From assembly GCA_032622095.1 (NCBI GenBank), contig CP136065.1, positions 99,953,343-100,017,342 on the forward strand: a DNA stretch of 64,000 nucleotides. Direction: 5' to 3'. Below, piece by piece: positions 1 through 10,210 of this stretch. The number at the start of each line of letters is the position of its first letter. Position 1 is the first letter of the stretch. Source of the DNA: Siphonodentalium dalli (Eukaryota > Mollusca > Scaphopoda > Gadilida > Siphonodentaliidae). The notes beneath the pieces are model-generated. The model did no database searches. It saw only the letters and a program-made list of their open reading frames with translations, and had not been told where the DNA came from. The position numbers and the translations under genes were made by a program.

Positions 1-60
1 GACGGACGGACGGACAAGCTGACTCCAGTATACCCCCCCAACTTCATTGCGGGGGGTATA
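1..60 (+). repeat. 3' end of a HINE-like tandem element
   Basis: The window opens inside a (GGAC)n microsatellite. It is followed by a hairpin whose arms are TATACCCCCC (29-38) and GGGGGGTATA (51-60). The same microsatellite-plus-hairpin ending recurs more than ten times in the window, so this is the 3' end of an element that starts before base 1. Confidence 0.6.
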
Positions 61-110
61 ATAATTTATATGGAGGCCCAACAAATGTAGAATATGTAGC
101 TAGTGTCATT

Positions 111-195
111 GCTTAAACTGTTTATGTCCGCGAGGGGGATTTGAGCCTCGTCCAATTGATGCCAAATCCCCTGAGCAGACATAAACAGTTTAAGC
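111..195. repeat. Short foldback (inverted repeat)
   Basis: The left arm begins GCTTAAACTGTTTATGTC and the right arm ends GACATAAACAGTTTAAGC. Inside these lie GGGGGATTTG and CAAATCCCC. The loop is about 20 bases. It looks like a small palindromic MITE. No target duplication is clear. Confidence 0.5.
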
Positions 196-1343
196 ACAAC
201 ATTAGCCACATATTTTATTTATCAATCGCACAAAACTTGCCTTTTGTGAAGTAAATCTGTCATTTTCCTCAGTTCTACCTTCATTACTTCGATGACACCC
301 TTACATTTATTGGGTCAAGCAAACTAATTAGCATTCATGATGTGGGGAAAACCAGACTGCAGCGGAGAGCGAAATAGTTCATTGGTTTTTTTTATAGTTA
401 TTCTAAGCTGGCCTGTACTAATGGTTTATAGATGTTTTAGAGCGAAAACACATATCCGTTTATGAATTCTGTATCAATAGCGATGAATTATGGAAGATAA
501 ACATGTCCCACAATCAGGTCATTTAGGTAGGTTGACTTTCCTAGTTACCTGTGCTATTTGCATATACAATTACGTCATGAAAGTAGTACTAACCTAATAA
601 AGCTATATTGACCCTTAAAGCGATATTGATGTAATAAACGTAACGAGAGTCTATTAACACCATAATAATAATGTACGAGAATGGTGTTATATGTTGCCAA
701 CCTTGCCAAAATACTGTGAATAGCCTTGATTTTGTCAGCATCTATTTTCGTGGTTTCTCATAAAAATGTCATTTCGTGTAGACGGGAATTCGTGGATTAG
801 ATATCATATTTATCCACAAATGTGTACCTCCAGATTTCCGGGTGCCAAACGGGCATCACATGATCAGTGCATTAATAGCTATACCTGATTCATATCACAT
901 GATGGAGATGTCATTATCTAATGTTTTGTGTATTGTGCATGTGGTGAAACCATTAGCCTTTATTAATGGACCAATTCATTGGGCATTATTTATACAATCT
1001 GTTATAGAAGGGAAGTATATAAACAACAACATATTTATTTTGATAATGACTGATGTTCAATATAAATTGATTATATTTCGTCTCATCTTCCATATTTTCT
1101 CCCACCCATTTTACAACATGACAAAAACAGATATAATGCTGATCTTCGTTTCTATCTCGTATATTGATATTTACTTTACCAACTCAGAGTCGATTATTTT
1201 GTTGGACGTTGATTTCGTGGTAATTCCAGACCACTTAAAATCAATGAATAGATCCCCACGAATTAAAAGGATTTTAAGGTAACCAAGTTGGGTGAGAATT
1301 AATTATTATACATATCTGAACAGTGTTTGACTTGATTTTTCAT
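196..1343. other. AT-rich non-coding stretch
   Basis: I see no supported gene here. An open frame at 842-1282 is AT-driven, resembles no family I know and has no splice or promoter context. No inverted repeats or tandem arrays stand out. Confidence 0.4.
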
Positions 1344-1347
1344 TTAA

Positions 1348-1561
1348 TTTCTCCCCATGATTGGAGCTTCCTGAAATCTTGTGAAAACCCTGAGCCTCGC
1401 ATAAAGAGAATGCATTGGTCTAACAATATTTACCCTGATCTTGTAAGCCATTACATTCTCTTACATATGCGTGGCTCCCAATGGGATTCTCTCATATATA
1501 AGTGAATTCACTGGCACAGGATCTTTAATGCTGCACAAGCGCAGCTCCAGTCATGAAAGGG
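1348..1561. mobile_element. piggyBac-like MITE, degraded left end
   Basis: The right end reads TCATGAAAGGG followed by TTAA (1562-1565). The left end follows a TTAA at 1344-1347 and reads CTCCCCATGATTGGAGC, which matches the inverted right end after a few changes. The interior shares phrases with the MITE at 63058-63301 (GGAGCTTCCTGAAAT, GAATGCATTGG, and ATGCTGCAC near the right end). TTAA flanks plus CCCTTT termini are the piggyBac signature. There is no coding capacity. Confidence 0.6.
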
Positions 1562-2246
1562 TTAATGTTTCATATAAATACTTTTCTATACATTTGCAGA
1601 AAATAAATTTTTCAGAAATTGTATTAACAGACTCAAATTGTTGAAAAATATTACATGGTTGATATGATTAGGTAGCACTGGAAAGCAAGCCTGCAAATAA
1701 CAGGAAATTTTGTGCCTGACATCATATTTTTTGTGCCTGACATATTTTTTAAGAATAAAATAATAGTATGTTTACTTGTTTGTTTTGTTTAAATTGTTAC
1801 TTATACTCTCCTATGTGGTCCCTGGTGGGTATATATGAACATATTATATATACATATTAGTATACACTTTCTTGTGACTGCAGTTTAATGAGTATTCAGT
1901 ATAATGAGTCTAAACTTCTAAAGTCTTGGACAATGGAGATAAATTCAATAATAGGGAGTTAGGGACCTAGGGTCCTAGGGACATATGACCACAGAAGTGG
2001 GTCCCATCTAATATCATGATTTAATCACTAATCAGATAATTCAGATTGATATGACTTTGGCAATTACACTAAACTGACATTGTCCAATAAGACACCCAAC
2101 CATGAACCATCCTCTTTACTAAGTTTAACAATCTAACAATTCAAGAAACAGAACTCATGATTTATGTCAGTTAATGTTAACAAATAACAACTTAACATAT
2201 CAACACAATGACAGATAGTCAATTTCAATTAGTCAATAGTCATAGA

Positions 2247-3530
2247 TTACACACAATCTTCGAATCCAGACCACTCATCATCAGTTCCAACGAAGAAGTT
2301 CTCAAACCACCACTGCCTACTCTTCATGTCAACTTCCTCGGCACTGTCAAAGTCGTAATTGAATGGATCACTGTCAGAATCATGTATCTCTGAGTCAGAT
2401 GCTGAGCCTGAACTTGGCTCCAAATCTGAGTTACTGTCTGACTGACCTACTAACTCTTGCGATACTTCTGAGTGTTCTGAAACTTCTGATGCGTACCATT
2501 TTGGCCTTTGCTTCCGTTTTGTATAACGTTTCCGCTTTTTTTGTGTTGTCCGTCTTGAGGTTGCATTTTTCCATAGTTCAATGGCTGAATTGGGATTGAA
2601 ATCAGCTAGAGCTGGGCCCTCCTCCAGAATTCTCAATAGACATGTGAGCTGGTGTTCACCTAGAGAGCTTCGATTGTCAGTTTTAGTTGACTTCATTTTT
2701 GAGAAGAGTCTCTCGAGTTTAGCATTGCATACAGGTATAGTCATCATTATCAGAATAAGGTTTAGAACTCCATCCCATCTGGTCCCTTCACTGACACACT
2801 CTAATTTAAAAATCAAGGCCCATGTTTCACGGTAATCCTTCCCTTCAGGTTTAACATATTTTATGATATATGCTACCAAATCATGCCACTCCTCTAGAAA
2901 GTCCAGTTCAGTAAATTCCTCTGCATGTCCAAGTACAGGTTTAAAATTTCTCACAAGTGCAATGACAGTCTCATCCAAGAATTCCTCATTGAAGTTGTCA
3001 ACAGCATCAGAAGTAACAATATCATCAGTTACATCACTACTAGAGACAGCTGTTATAACCCAATTCTGTGTGTTCAAAACTATCGCTATGTTATGAAGGT
3101 CACATGCATTCCCAGTTTCCAATCTTGCCCTCATCCGAGCCTGCAGCGACATGATGATTTCATCCTTTGACGAAATGGATGAAAGTGCAGCATCAAAAGA
3201 TTTCAGTGAGAATGATACACCCTGATAAGTTATTGTAGAATCTGACTCTGATTTCTTAGTATTGGACATGAGGTATTTCACTGCAGGCCATTCCTGCACA
3301 GGTTTAGACGCAAGTGTGTCCAATTTCCTGAGGCTTTTGTCCAAACTTTCTATGGCTTTAACACAGTCAATTCCTTCAGCCTGAAAGCATTTCGAAACAA
3401 TTGATGCAGGTGTGAGAACATCGATGAAAAAGGCAACACTCAGGAGCATATGCGGTGTCTTCCACTTCTTCAAGTAACCGTTTATTTTGTCTCTGCCATT
3501 GTAGCTTGTGTCACTTGCAACAGCCTCCAA
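2247..3530 (-). CDS. hAT transposase, C-terminal part (after frameshift)
   Basis: This frame encodes 427 residues, counted from a TTG and not a true start. It is the downstream half of the transposase at 3553-4902. The reading frame is open further upstream to about 3568, where it overlaps the other half's stop. The hAT C-terminal dimerisation region is at about residues 255-305 (IPVCNAKLERLFSKMKS, then LGEHQLTCLLRI). A basic stretch (KKRKRYTKRKQRPK) and a long Ser/Asp/Glu-rich acidic tail follow. The overall form is that of the ZNF862 / KIAA1586-like hAT group. It acts in the nucleus in transposition, if joined. A one-base shift relative to the upstream half breaks it. Confidence 0.8.
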   Translation of the reverse strand: MEAVASDTSYNGRDKINGYLKKWKTPHMLLSVAFFIDVLTPASIVSKCFQAEGIDCVKAIESLDKSLRKLDTLASKPVQEWPAVKYLMSNTKKSESDSTITYQGVSFSLKSFDAALSSISSKDEIIMSLQARMRARLETGNACDLHNIAIVLNTQNWVITAVSSSDVTDDIVTSDAVDNFNEEFLDETVIALVRNFKPVLGHAEEFTELDFLEEWHDLVAYIIKYVKPEGKDYRETWALIFKLECVSEGTRWDGVLNLILIMMTIPVCNAKLERLFSKMKSTKTDNRSSLGEHQLTCLLRILEEGPALADFNPNSAIELWKNATSRRTTQKKRKRYTKRKQRPKWYASEVSEHSEVSQELVGQSDSNSDLEPSSGSASDSEIHDSDSDPFNYDFDSAEEVDMKSRQWWFENFFVGTDDEWSGFEDCV

Positions 3531-3552
3531 ATGTTGCAGATATATTCCAAAT

Positions 3553-4902
3553 TTATTGATGCAATGCTGTTAGCTTAAAAGATATCCATCGTGTGCCACA
3601 TGCCCTCCTTGGCTTTATCGAACCTTCATCGAATTCGAAAGTTTGTTTCATTGCATCATACAGCACTTTCAACTCCGACAGTTTTTTCGGTGATTTGCTG
3701 TAGACTGCATATAATTTCTGCAGCATTGTATCTACTTCCTTGAAAAATGTATCATTGAGGGCATCCTTAATGGCGAGTTCAAGTCTGTGGGCGATGCACC
3801 AAGTGAATATTAGACCTGGGAATGTCTTTTCTCGTAGAAGTGCCTGAACCCCACCTTTATTGCCACTGTTTACAGATGCCCCATCTGCACCGAAACCTAC
3901 AAGTTTTTTGTAAAACTGTTCTTTTGAGAATCCGAGCATAGCGAAGCTTGATTCAATAGCTTCGACTGTACCGATAGCATCTGCCTTTCTGACATCTTTA
4001 AGGTACACAAGTTTGAGACACACATCCAATTTATGGTTCAACGGGTTAGGTTTAACAAAGAGTACATAGACAACTTCCTTCTCTGCCGTGGATTTATCTG
4101 TTGAACCATCAGTAAGCACGCTGAAGAATTTAACGCCATCAAGATCCCTCTTCAAGGATAGGGCTAGGTCCTGGCCTATATAGTTAATAAATGATGTGCA
4201 TTGGGTTCTGTTGGTGTACAAATTACCTAAATCTACTCCATGTTTAAGTTCGAGGTCACAAATTTGTTCAAACATCGTGAATGGTAGCTCCTTTTTAGCA
4301 ATGAAGTAAGCTATGTCAATTTTTTTTTCTATTTGGGATCTTTGAGTTTTAGACATAGATGTAATAGACGAAGTAATTGTTTTTTGATTTTTGTCATTGA
4401 TTTCTCTAGGGCCACATAAACCTTTTGATTGAAGCCTCATAGCTTTCTGGTGACAAAGGGTTACTGCATGGTCTTTGGGGTTCGACAACTTTAAATTTTC
4501 AGATCCAATGATCCAGCGATCACTAAAATCTCTCATTAGAGAAATATCACCTTTGTGAGTCAGACACACTTTACACTTAAGACTCTTTATATAGTCAGTT
4601 CCCTCGGTTTTTTCAAATGTCAGCCAAAGATTTGCGTTGTAAGATGACAAATCCTCTCTCATCCAGCGATTAACCGTTTCAATTTTCAACCTACGTGGTT
4701 TGGTAACTTTCGTTGTACTTGTACTAGTTGTAGCTACGGGCGGCTTTTTATGTTTCTCAGTTGTTGAACTTGATGGCGAAATTTTGGCAACTTCACATTC
4801 TTCGTGACATTGGGTCTTATCGGCGCCGTCGCTCTGTTTGCTTTGTTTTATTGTATCTTTTTTCTTTGTGAAAAAAGAAGTTATACTATTGGATTTTTTC
4901 AT
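3553..4902 (-). CDS. hAT transposase, N-terminal and catalytic part
   Basis: This ORF encodes 449 residues from an ATG. A Lys/Ser/Thr-rich N-terminus (1-75) is followed by a zinc-finger-like segment with C110, C113, H145 and C150/H151, similar to the TTF/BED-type fingers of this hAT group. Catalytic-core landmarks are D265 in LTDGSTD, D340 in GFGADGASVNSG, and C369-x2-H372 in CIAHRLELAIKDAL. It ends in RWISFKLTALHQ and a TAA, while the family sequence continues in another frame (2247-3530). The intact gene would be close to 890 residues, the normal size for the group. It lies inside matching inverted repeats, so it is an element gene and not a host gene. Identity is sure to family level. Confidence 0.85.
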   Translation of the reverse strand: MKKSNSITSFFTKKKDTIKQSKQSDGADKTQCHEECEVAKISPSSSTTEKHKKPPVATTSTSTTKVTKPRRLKIETVNRWMREDLSSYNANLWLTFEKTEGTDYIKSLKCKVCLTHKGDISLMRDFSDRWIIGSENLKLSNPKDHAVTLCHQKAMRLQSKGLCGPREINDKNQKTITSSITSMSKTQRSQIEKKIDIAYFIAKKELPFTMFEQICDLELKHGVDLGNLYTNRTQCTSFINYIGQDLALSLKRDLDGVKFFSVLTDGSTDKSTAEKEVVYVLFVKPNPLNHKLDVCLKLVYLKDVRKADAIGTVEAIESSFAMLGFSKEQFYKKLVGFGADGASVNSGNKGGVQALLREKTFPGLIFTWCIAHRLELAIKDALNDTFFKEVDTMLQKLYAVYSKSPKKLSELKVLYDAMKQTFEFDEGSIKPRRACGTRWISFKLTALHQ

Positions 4903-4909
4903 GTTGGAT

Positions 4910-5137
4910 TTGTGTTTTTATTTTTTGAGCAGAACGCAAACTCTGGCACACAACGATTTTGATTGGCCCATGCACAAGCTGACATAATCAAACAGGCGCT
5001 CTGATTGGATGTCTGGATGATGAGGTTGTCTGAAATCACACCGCAAGAACTTGTGAAGAAGAAGTGTAAGCATTCGGAACACCGCGCCCTTGACATTGTT
5101 TACGACGGAAACTGGCGAGGTGTGCCGATTGAATAGT
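4910..5137. other. Leader of the hAT transposase gene
   Basis: This is non-coding sequence directly upstream of the minus-strand transposase start. It is presumably the element's promoter and 5' UTR. No clear TATA box is seen. Confidence 0.3.
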
Positions 5138-5175
5138 ATCTGTATCTGTAGTTGTTACGTCCTAGAGACCAAAGC
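5138..5175 (-). repeat. SINE 3'-tail fragment
   Basis: About 35 bases (GTATCTGTAGTTGTTACGTC, then CTAGAGACCAAAG) match the reverse complement of the 3' tail of the SINE at 52216-52690, with few differences. Only the tail is present, so it is a scrap inside the hAT leader. Confidence 0.55.
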
Positions 5176-5185
5176 TGCGTTAGCT

Positions 5186-5307
5186 ACTTTCATACATGGG
5201 CAATGTCGATAATAACCGTAAAAATAACTACAGTAAATAAACAGCACGCGTATCTGTCGTTTCTACTCGCTACGATCGCGAAACTATGCATTTTTTTTGT
5301 ACTTGGG
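5186..5307. repeat. Direct repeat, copy 1 (hAT leader)
   Basis: About 120 bases starting CTTTCATACATGGGCAATGT and ending near GTACTTGGGA recur almost exactly at 5731-5853. The copies are in the same orientation and about 420 bp apart. Confidence 0.75.
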
Positions 5308-5730
5308 AATAAAAGTTTTCCCAACCCGGGCCAACTATTCAGCTTCCATCTAATTTCACAGGTGGCGATATGATATTATATCATCATAACAAGGAGAAAG
5401 AGCAGCTCAACCTGAGATTTTAGAGGAGGAAATATGTTGATTTCCCACAAGGAGAACAAGCCGAAGAGGGAAGACAGTTAATTACAATCTACATAGTTTT
5501 TATGAACCCTACTCTAAAACAGTTTTGGTATCTCGTGGTGTCAGACTTATTGTTATTGCCTACTCCGTGGTACGCAACGATATCCTTACGTTCTTTGGTT
5601 TTAGAGTTGTCCTTCCTGTATTGGAACCTCATACCAGGTAACTTAAAAGCGACTGCTATATAGAGTTATCCTCCTTTCACCCCCTGCATGCACACAGTGC
5701 AACATGATCGCGTGATCTGCATGAGACGTT

Positions 5731-5853
5731 GCTTTCATACATGGGCGATGTCGATAATAACCGTAAAAATAACTACAGTAAATAAACAGCACGCGTATCT
5801 GTCGTTTCTACTCTCTACGATCGCGAAACTATGCATTTTTTTGTACTTGGGAT
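5731..5853. repeat. Direct repeat, copy 2 (hAT leader)
   Basis: Second copy of the block at 5186-5307. Visible differences are a G for A in the first line, CTCTCT for CTCGCT, and two fewer T in a T run. The high identity implies a recent duplication. Confidence 0.75.
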
Positions 5854-5969
5854 TGGTTTTATCGGCACCGGACATAATGTCAGGTAGAATTAATATTGAG
5901 CCGGACATTGGGGCAATTTCTGCCGGACAATGTCCGTGTCCGGACGCTAATTTGCAGGCTTGCTGGAAA

Positions 5970-6539
5970 GGGTTAAATGATTTGCTCAAATGAGATTGTA
6001 TGAATAACTTGTAGTGTGGTTATTGAAGAAATTTACAAATAGACGGAACAAAAATTAAAATTCACCTCTTTACTGGACAGTTTCTCTTGATACACCTGAA
6101 AAGAAAAATGAGGATTCAAACCACAAATATTGTCATAGTAATACTAATTCACATTATTATATGCTTCCTCATTAACGTCATTGGGTACGTTGGTTGTTTA
6201 GTACGTAAATATACATATTGGGAATGTATTGTGTCTAACACAGAAGTATACACGTTGTCTGCAGTCTGCACCAACGAAAAATGAATTTGTGTATGTGGGT
6301 CACAGCAGTGACATGCCATCAATATTCTCGAAACATCCTGAAAATTTGGACACTATTGATAGCGACTGACCATTATGCAGGCACCTGAGTGATGACGAAA
6401 CAGACAAAATTTGACATTTCGTTTCAATCTGTTGCAGTGTTGGCAAGTTATTGTTATGTTCATAATCGGATTGCAGTTAAAATGGTTCGCTATACCAAAG
6501 CTCTTACTCGGAGGAAGATATACCAAAGTGAGTCAATGC
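5970..6539. other. Non-coding stretch
   Basis: I see no gene, array or inverted repeat here. Short AT-rich frames are not convincing. Confidence 0.35.
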
Positions 6540-6541
6540 TA

Positions 6542-6752
6542 CAGTAATGCTCTAAGTAATCGACTTCTTAACCACAGCAGCATTATGGCTAACTTTTCAG
6601 GATTTAGTCGGAAATATGGCTTGTTGCCATTCACTGGAAAGCTCTCAGAGAGCTTTCCGATGAATGGCAACAAGCCATATTTCCGACTAAATCCTGAAAA
6701 GTTACCCATAATTCTGCTGTGGTTAAGATGTCGATTACTTAGAGCATTACTG
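6542..6752. mobile_element. TA-flanked palindromic MITE, copy 1
   Basis: This 211-bp element is almost one perfect palindrome. It starts CAGTAATGCTCTAAGTAATC, ends with the complement, and has TA on both sides. The centre is GAAAGCTCTCAGAGAGCTTTC. CAGT termini with a TA duplication suggest a Tc1/mariner-type origin. It carries no coding sequence, and would form one long hairpin as RNA. Confidence 0.75.
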
Positions 6753-7075
6753 TAGTATGCGTGAAGGACATGGAGGCTCTATTTGTAGCAATGGTATTGA
6801 CACTGGCTGTTTGCATTTGAATAAAATTATTTATGGAAGTTTCAAATTATAGGCATGTGTAGCATTACTTATCATTTTTGTTTCCATTATATGGAGTCAA
6901 ACTGTACATATAAGTAAAGTGTATAGACAATGAAGGTCACAAAATGTGGCTGCAGGAAAATACTGTTGGTACATTTTGGTATACATGTACTATGTCTATA
7001 GACCTAACAAAGACGAAATCGTGTTTTACTTACTTTATCTGGAATTCATGATAATGTTGATATATAGGTGAATAT

Positions 7076-7091
7076 GGTTGCCATGGTAACC
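7076..7091. promoter_or_regulatory. X-box-like palindrome (RFX-type site)
   Basis: GGTTGCCATGGTAACC is a perfect 16-bp palindrome that fits the RFX X-box consensus. A second near-copy, GTTGCCATGGTAAT, lies 173 bp downstream. No adjacent promoter or gene start is visible, so function is only an inference from motif match. Confidence 0.35.
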
Positions 7092-7248
7092 AGTGATACA
7101 ACCCTATCTATACCTAGGGTTGGCATACAATTGTGTCTTAATTGAAGTTTGTTTATCAAGCCAGTTTGTATATCTCTGTAAAACATATGTAACTTTCTAC
7201 TTGTTGAAAACATTGTTTATTGTCTTTACTTGATAACAACCTGGGTTC

Positions 7249-7262
7249 GTTGCCATGGTAAT
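7249..7262. promoter_or_regulatory. Second X-box-like motif
   Basis: GTTGCCATGGTAAT matches 12-13 positions of the palindrome at 7076-7091. The pair may come from one repeat. Confidence 0.25.
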
Positions 7263-7492
7263 GGTAGCTGTGTCCCCTCACACCAGATAAAAGATAATTA
7301 TCATGAACCCTAGACATTCTTATTTGGGTTCTTGGTGTACACGATGCATGCTCCAATAAAATATTTTGCTGTACTGAAAAGGCATTTCAACGAATAATAT
7401 ATATAAAATACTCTATATTAATTCAAGTCTCAAGGGTATATACCTTGGGAATATATGCAAGTCTGAAAGGGTTAAATAGGGAAATTGCCATA

Positions 7493-7657
7493 CAGTAATG
7501 TTCAAAGTAATCGACTTCTTAACCACAGCAGAATTATGGTTAACTTTTCAGGATTTAGTCGGAAATATGGCATGTTGCCATTCATCGGAAAGCTCTCCCT
7601 GAAAAGTTACCCATAATTCTGCTGTGGTTAAGAAGTCGATTACTTGGAGCATTACTG
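7493..7657. mobile_element. TA-flanked palindromic MITE, copy 2
   Basis: This 165-bp relative of 6542-6752 has the same CAGTAATG ends and TA flanks. About 45 bases of the right arm next to the centre are missing, so the hairpin is shorter on one side. Confidence 0.75.
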
Positions 7658-7887
7658 TAGCAACGTTCTATCAATCAGCTGGACTGAGGTGATGGATAAC
7701 ACTGACCGAAGTGATAGATAACACAATAGTATTACCATCTTGGAGATCACTTCCGGTTTATAGTGGCGAGTCATATTAAGTTTCAATGCGTATCAATAAT
7801 AACAGGCGGACTATTTTTCATTTCTCGCAACTTTTCAGAATAAAACAATGGGGACTATTTCTTTTGGCATATGTGCTCGATATTTAG

Positions 7888-8259
7888 TCTCATATATATT
7901 TTGAAGACCTCTGTCTGTCTGTCTGTCTGTCATTTATACAAATCTACGATTCTCGACCGATCAGGACGAAACTTGGTACTTGTGTGTAGTTTGACCAGGC
8001 GGTCGTCGTTGTCATATTGGCGAGCCCGTGCGACGCCGGTGCAGGGCATGCGCAGACGAGATCTCGGAAACGGGTGGAGCTATCGACTTGAAATTTGGTA
8101 TGTGAATGTATCTTGCCCCGGATACAAATTTTATCGGGTCGCCGAGCCCATGCGACGCCAGCTTCGCGCATGCGCAGACCAGATCTCGGAAACAGGTGGA
8201 GCTATCGACTTGAAATTTGGTTTTTGAATAGCCCGGACAACGTCGGGCTCATCGGCTAG
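7888..8259 (+). mobile_element. Helitron-like non-autonomous element
   Basis: Two monomers of about 120 bp each carry GATCTCGGAAAC(A/G)GGTGGAGC, with CGCATGCGCAGAC just before it, after a CTGT microsatellite. The 3' end is a hairpin (AGCCCG, loop, CGGGCT at 8230-8249), then CATCGG, then CTAG followed by T. A hairpin a few bases before a CTRR end is the Helitron 3' signature. The 5' end is TC (TCTCATATATATTTTG). There is no coding capacity. Confidence 0.55.
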
Positions 8260-8525
8260 TCTATTATATATTTTGGAACTACTGTCTGTATGTATGTGTG
8301 TTATAGACTCGAAAACTGCTTGACCGATTGGACTCAAATTTGGTATGTAGGCCTACTTTGATCCCGGGAATAATATGGGCAGGTCCAATTTCACATGCGA
8401 CTGTTTCCTTGACCTTGACCTCGCTCATATTTGCTCATATAGGCATGTTTCTGGATACGACCAATCCAACTCAAATTTTGTATGTAGTCCTACTTTGATC
8501 AACGGGAACAATATGGGAGGGTTAA
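8260..8525 (+). mobile_element. Second Helitron-like 5' end, head to tail
   Basis: Immediately after the CTAG of the previous element comes TCTATTATATATTTTGG and a TGTATG-rich stretch. This matches the 5' end at 7888. Two imperfect monomers follow (CAAATTTGGTATGTAGGCCT, then CTTTGATC, AATATGGG). No 3' hairpin is found before the LINE relic, so it is truncated. Confidence 0.4.
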
Positions 8526-8915
8526 ATTTCGTTGGGCTATGCAAAAAATACAAAAATTATGTTAATCTCTCGATTTCAACATGGTTCAAGCTTATTGATT
8601 CCACAGTATATCCAATATTAACACATGGTGCTGAAATTTGGATCTCTGATTTTAAAATGGACTTATTTATATTCTTCACTAATACATGCTTTCAGAAAGT
8701 TCAAAATATGATTCTGAGAAAACTTCTCCACTCCAATGTCTAGGTTTCATGAAAAATCTTCTCCACTCCAATGCATCAATATTAGCTCTTCATTATGAAC
8801 TGTGCATAACTCTAGTCATAGCTGCCTATAATGAAGACAAAAAAATGTCAAATAAAAAATACTCATGGACATGCTATGTCAATAATTTAGAAAAAAAAAT
8901 TCAAATTCAAAAATG
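8525..8915 (+). pseudogene. LINE reverse-transcriptase relic (C-terminal part)
   Basis: Two broken frames encode FKLIDSTVYPILTHGAEIW, then a KVQNMILRKLLHSN-like segment and NASILALHYELC. The order 'thumb' motif (L-DS-V-PIL-GAE-W) followed by K-LGL-like and A---E sequence is typical of non-LTR retrotransposon ORF2 just downstream of the RT core. The catalytic region is absent and the frame is broken, so it is a dead fragment. Confidence 0.6.
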
Positions 8916-8919
8916 AAAC

Positions 8920-10210
8920 CCTATAATTTCAAAACTATATTGCATGACAAATTTGTGACTGAAATCTTACAACATCATTAGAGAAAATTATATTACCCCC
9001 CCCCCCCCTTTTTACTCGAACTACATATATATACCAGGTCTCAAATAGTAACTCTCGATGCTATATTGAACCCACAAAACATCGGTTAGACAAGTGAGCA
9101 CACTTATTCAAAAAGCTCTAAAAATCATAATTAATTTCACAACATTGGCTACTATCGGTCAACCTAAGTAAAAATTAATTAAAATAACCTGCATAAACTT
9201 AGACTATGAGACCCACACCAGTCAAACTCGTTATTCACCTGAGGACTATCGTCAATTAACTGATTAACAACTCAACTCAATTCATTCATTATTATATAAC
9301 ATCTCAACCCAATTCATTATTATAATTAAACTATGACTACTAGTATATGTATATAATAATTACTGTAACACTGTTATACCTCATATTATATTTTATTTTA
9401 TTTTATTTCACTGCATGTAGTTAGGACATACTTGTGTAATTAACTCATCTAGTCCAATAAAGTATTTGTATAACTGGTATCTGCCAATAACTTTACACAA
9501 TAACACTTTATATCACAGTTGTTATAATTGATACACTTTCATATTCAATTTTATCATATGACTCAATCATTATTTACTATGTCATAAATCAATTTCATAT
9601 CAATTACTAATTCATATCACCTTCCGATAATTTGATTGGTTTGTTGACAAAAAGTGTGTTCTGATTGGCTGAATGGCAGCCGGGGGCCGAGCCACATCTC
9701 TGAGTAGATGCAGGTCAAATTCGTGCGCGTCAAATACACGAATCAACGAGATGCCGAAATTCTCGCAATTATAATCTTGAAATATATTGTTTTGGACATT
9801 GTTATACGATAAATAGAATATGTAATTATCTAATAAACATACTATATAATGTCACAAACTGAGAACAGAATAGCGCACTATATCTTCGCGTGCATATTAT
9901 TTCTGCTAGTTCACCAGGTGTAATTGGGCTTCCGGTGCAATGAAGTGACGTCACATTAACCTTTTGCTGCCGATGTCATATAGCTATTTAGTGATTTGTG
10001 TGCGTTTTGGACATCATAATCAATTTATAGGTGTCATATGATAAATAGAATATGTAATTCGTGTTTCTCTCATATGATATTTATGAAACTCGTCACGAAT
10101 TCTTAGACTCGTTTCATAAATATCATATGAGAGAAACACTCATTTCATATCCTCTATATCTTCTAGTTGATGAGAAAACATGATAAAAAATAGAAATCTG
10201 TGAGATTGTA
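8920..10210. other. AT-rich non-coding stretch
   Basis: This stretch holds a poly-C run near 8997-9008, a TTTTA run near 9393-9412 and a CRE-like TGACGTCA at 9946-9953. The first part may be LINE tail. No gene is seen. Confidence 0.35.
10056..10142. repeat. 32-bp-arm hairpin
   Basis: The left arm starts GTGTTTCTCTCATATGATAT and the right arm is its near-perfect complement, ending ATATGAGAGAAACAC. The loop is about 15 bases. A small foldback element or relic. Confidence 0.6.

Larger units (their letters stand above)
1685..5963 (-). mobile_element. hAT DNA transposon, near-complete, transposase frameshifted
   Basis: This 4.3-kb element surrounds a minus-strand hAT transposase. Its ends are a 14-bp inverted repeat, GCAAGCCTGCAAAT at 1685-1698 and the complement at 5950-5963. 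TGGAAA flanks both sides (1679-1684 and 5964-5969). Subterminal repeats are visible: TGTGCCTGACAT twice on the left, and GCCGGACA plus TGTCCGTGTCCGGAC on the right. The flanking repeat is 6 bp, not the usual 8 bp of hAT, so the exact boundary is less certain than the identity. The 5' leader carries a SINE scrap and a 123-bp direct duplication. Confidence 0.6.
6755..7490. other. Non-coding stretch between two MITE copies
   Basis: No gene is seen. It contains the two X-box-like palindromes annotated at 7076-7091 and 7249-7262. Confidence 0.35.

Noticed and set aside
842-1282. A 146-codon plus-strand frame
   Set aside because: It is AT-driven, hydrophobic by composition, has no family resemblance and no splice or promoter context.
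7871-8337. Frames of 68-118 codons on both strands
   Set aside because: They come from the Helitron-like monomers and the CTGT microsatellite.
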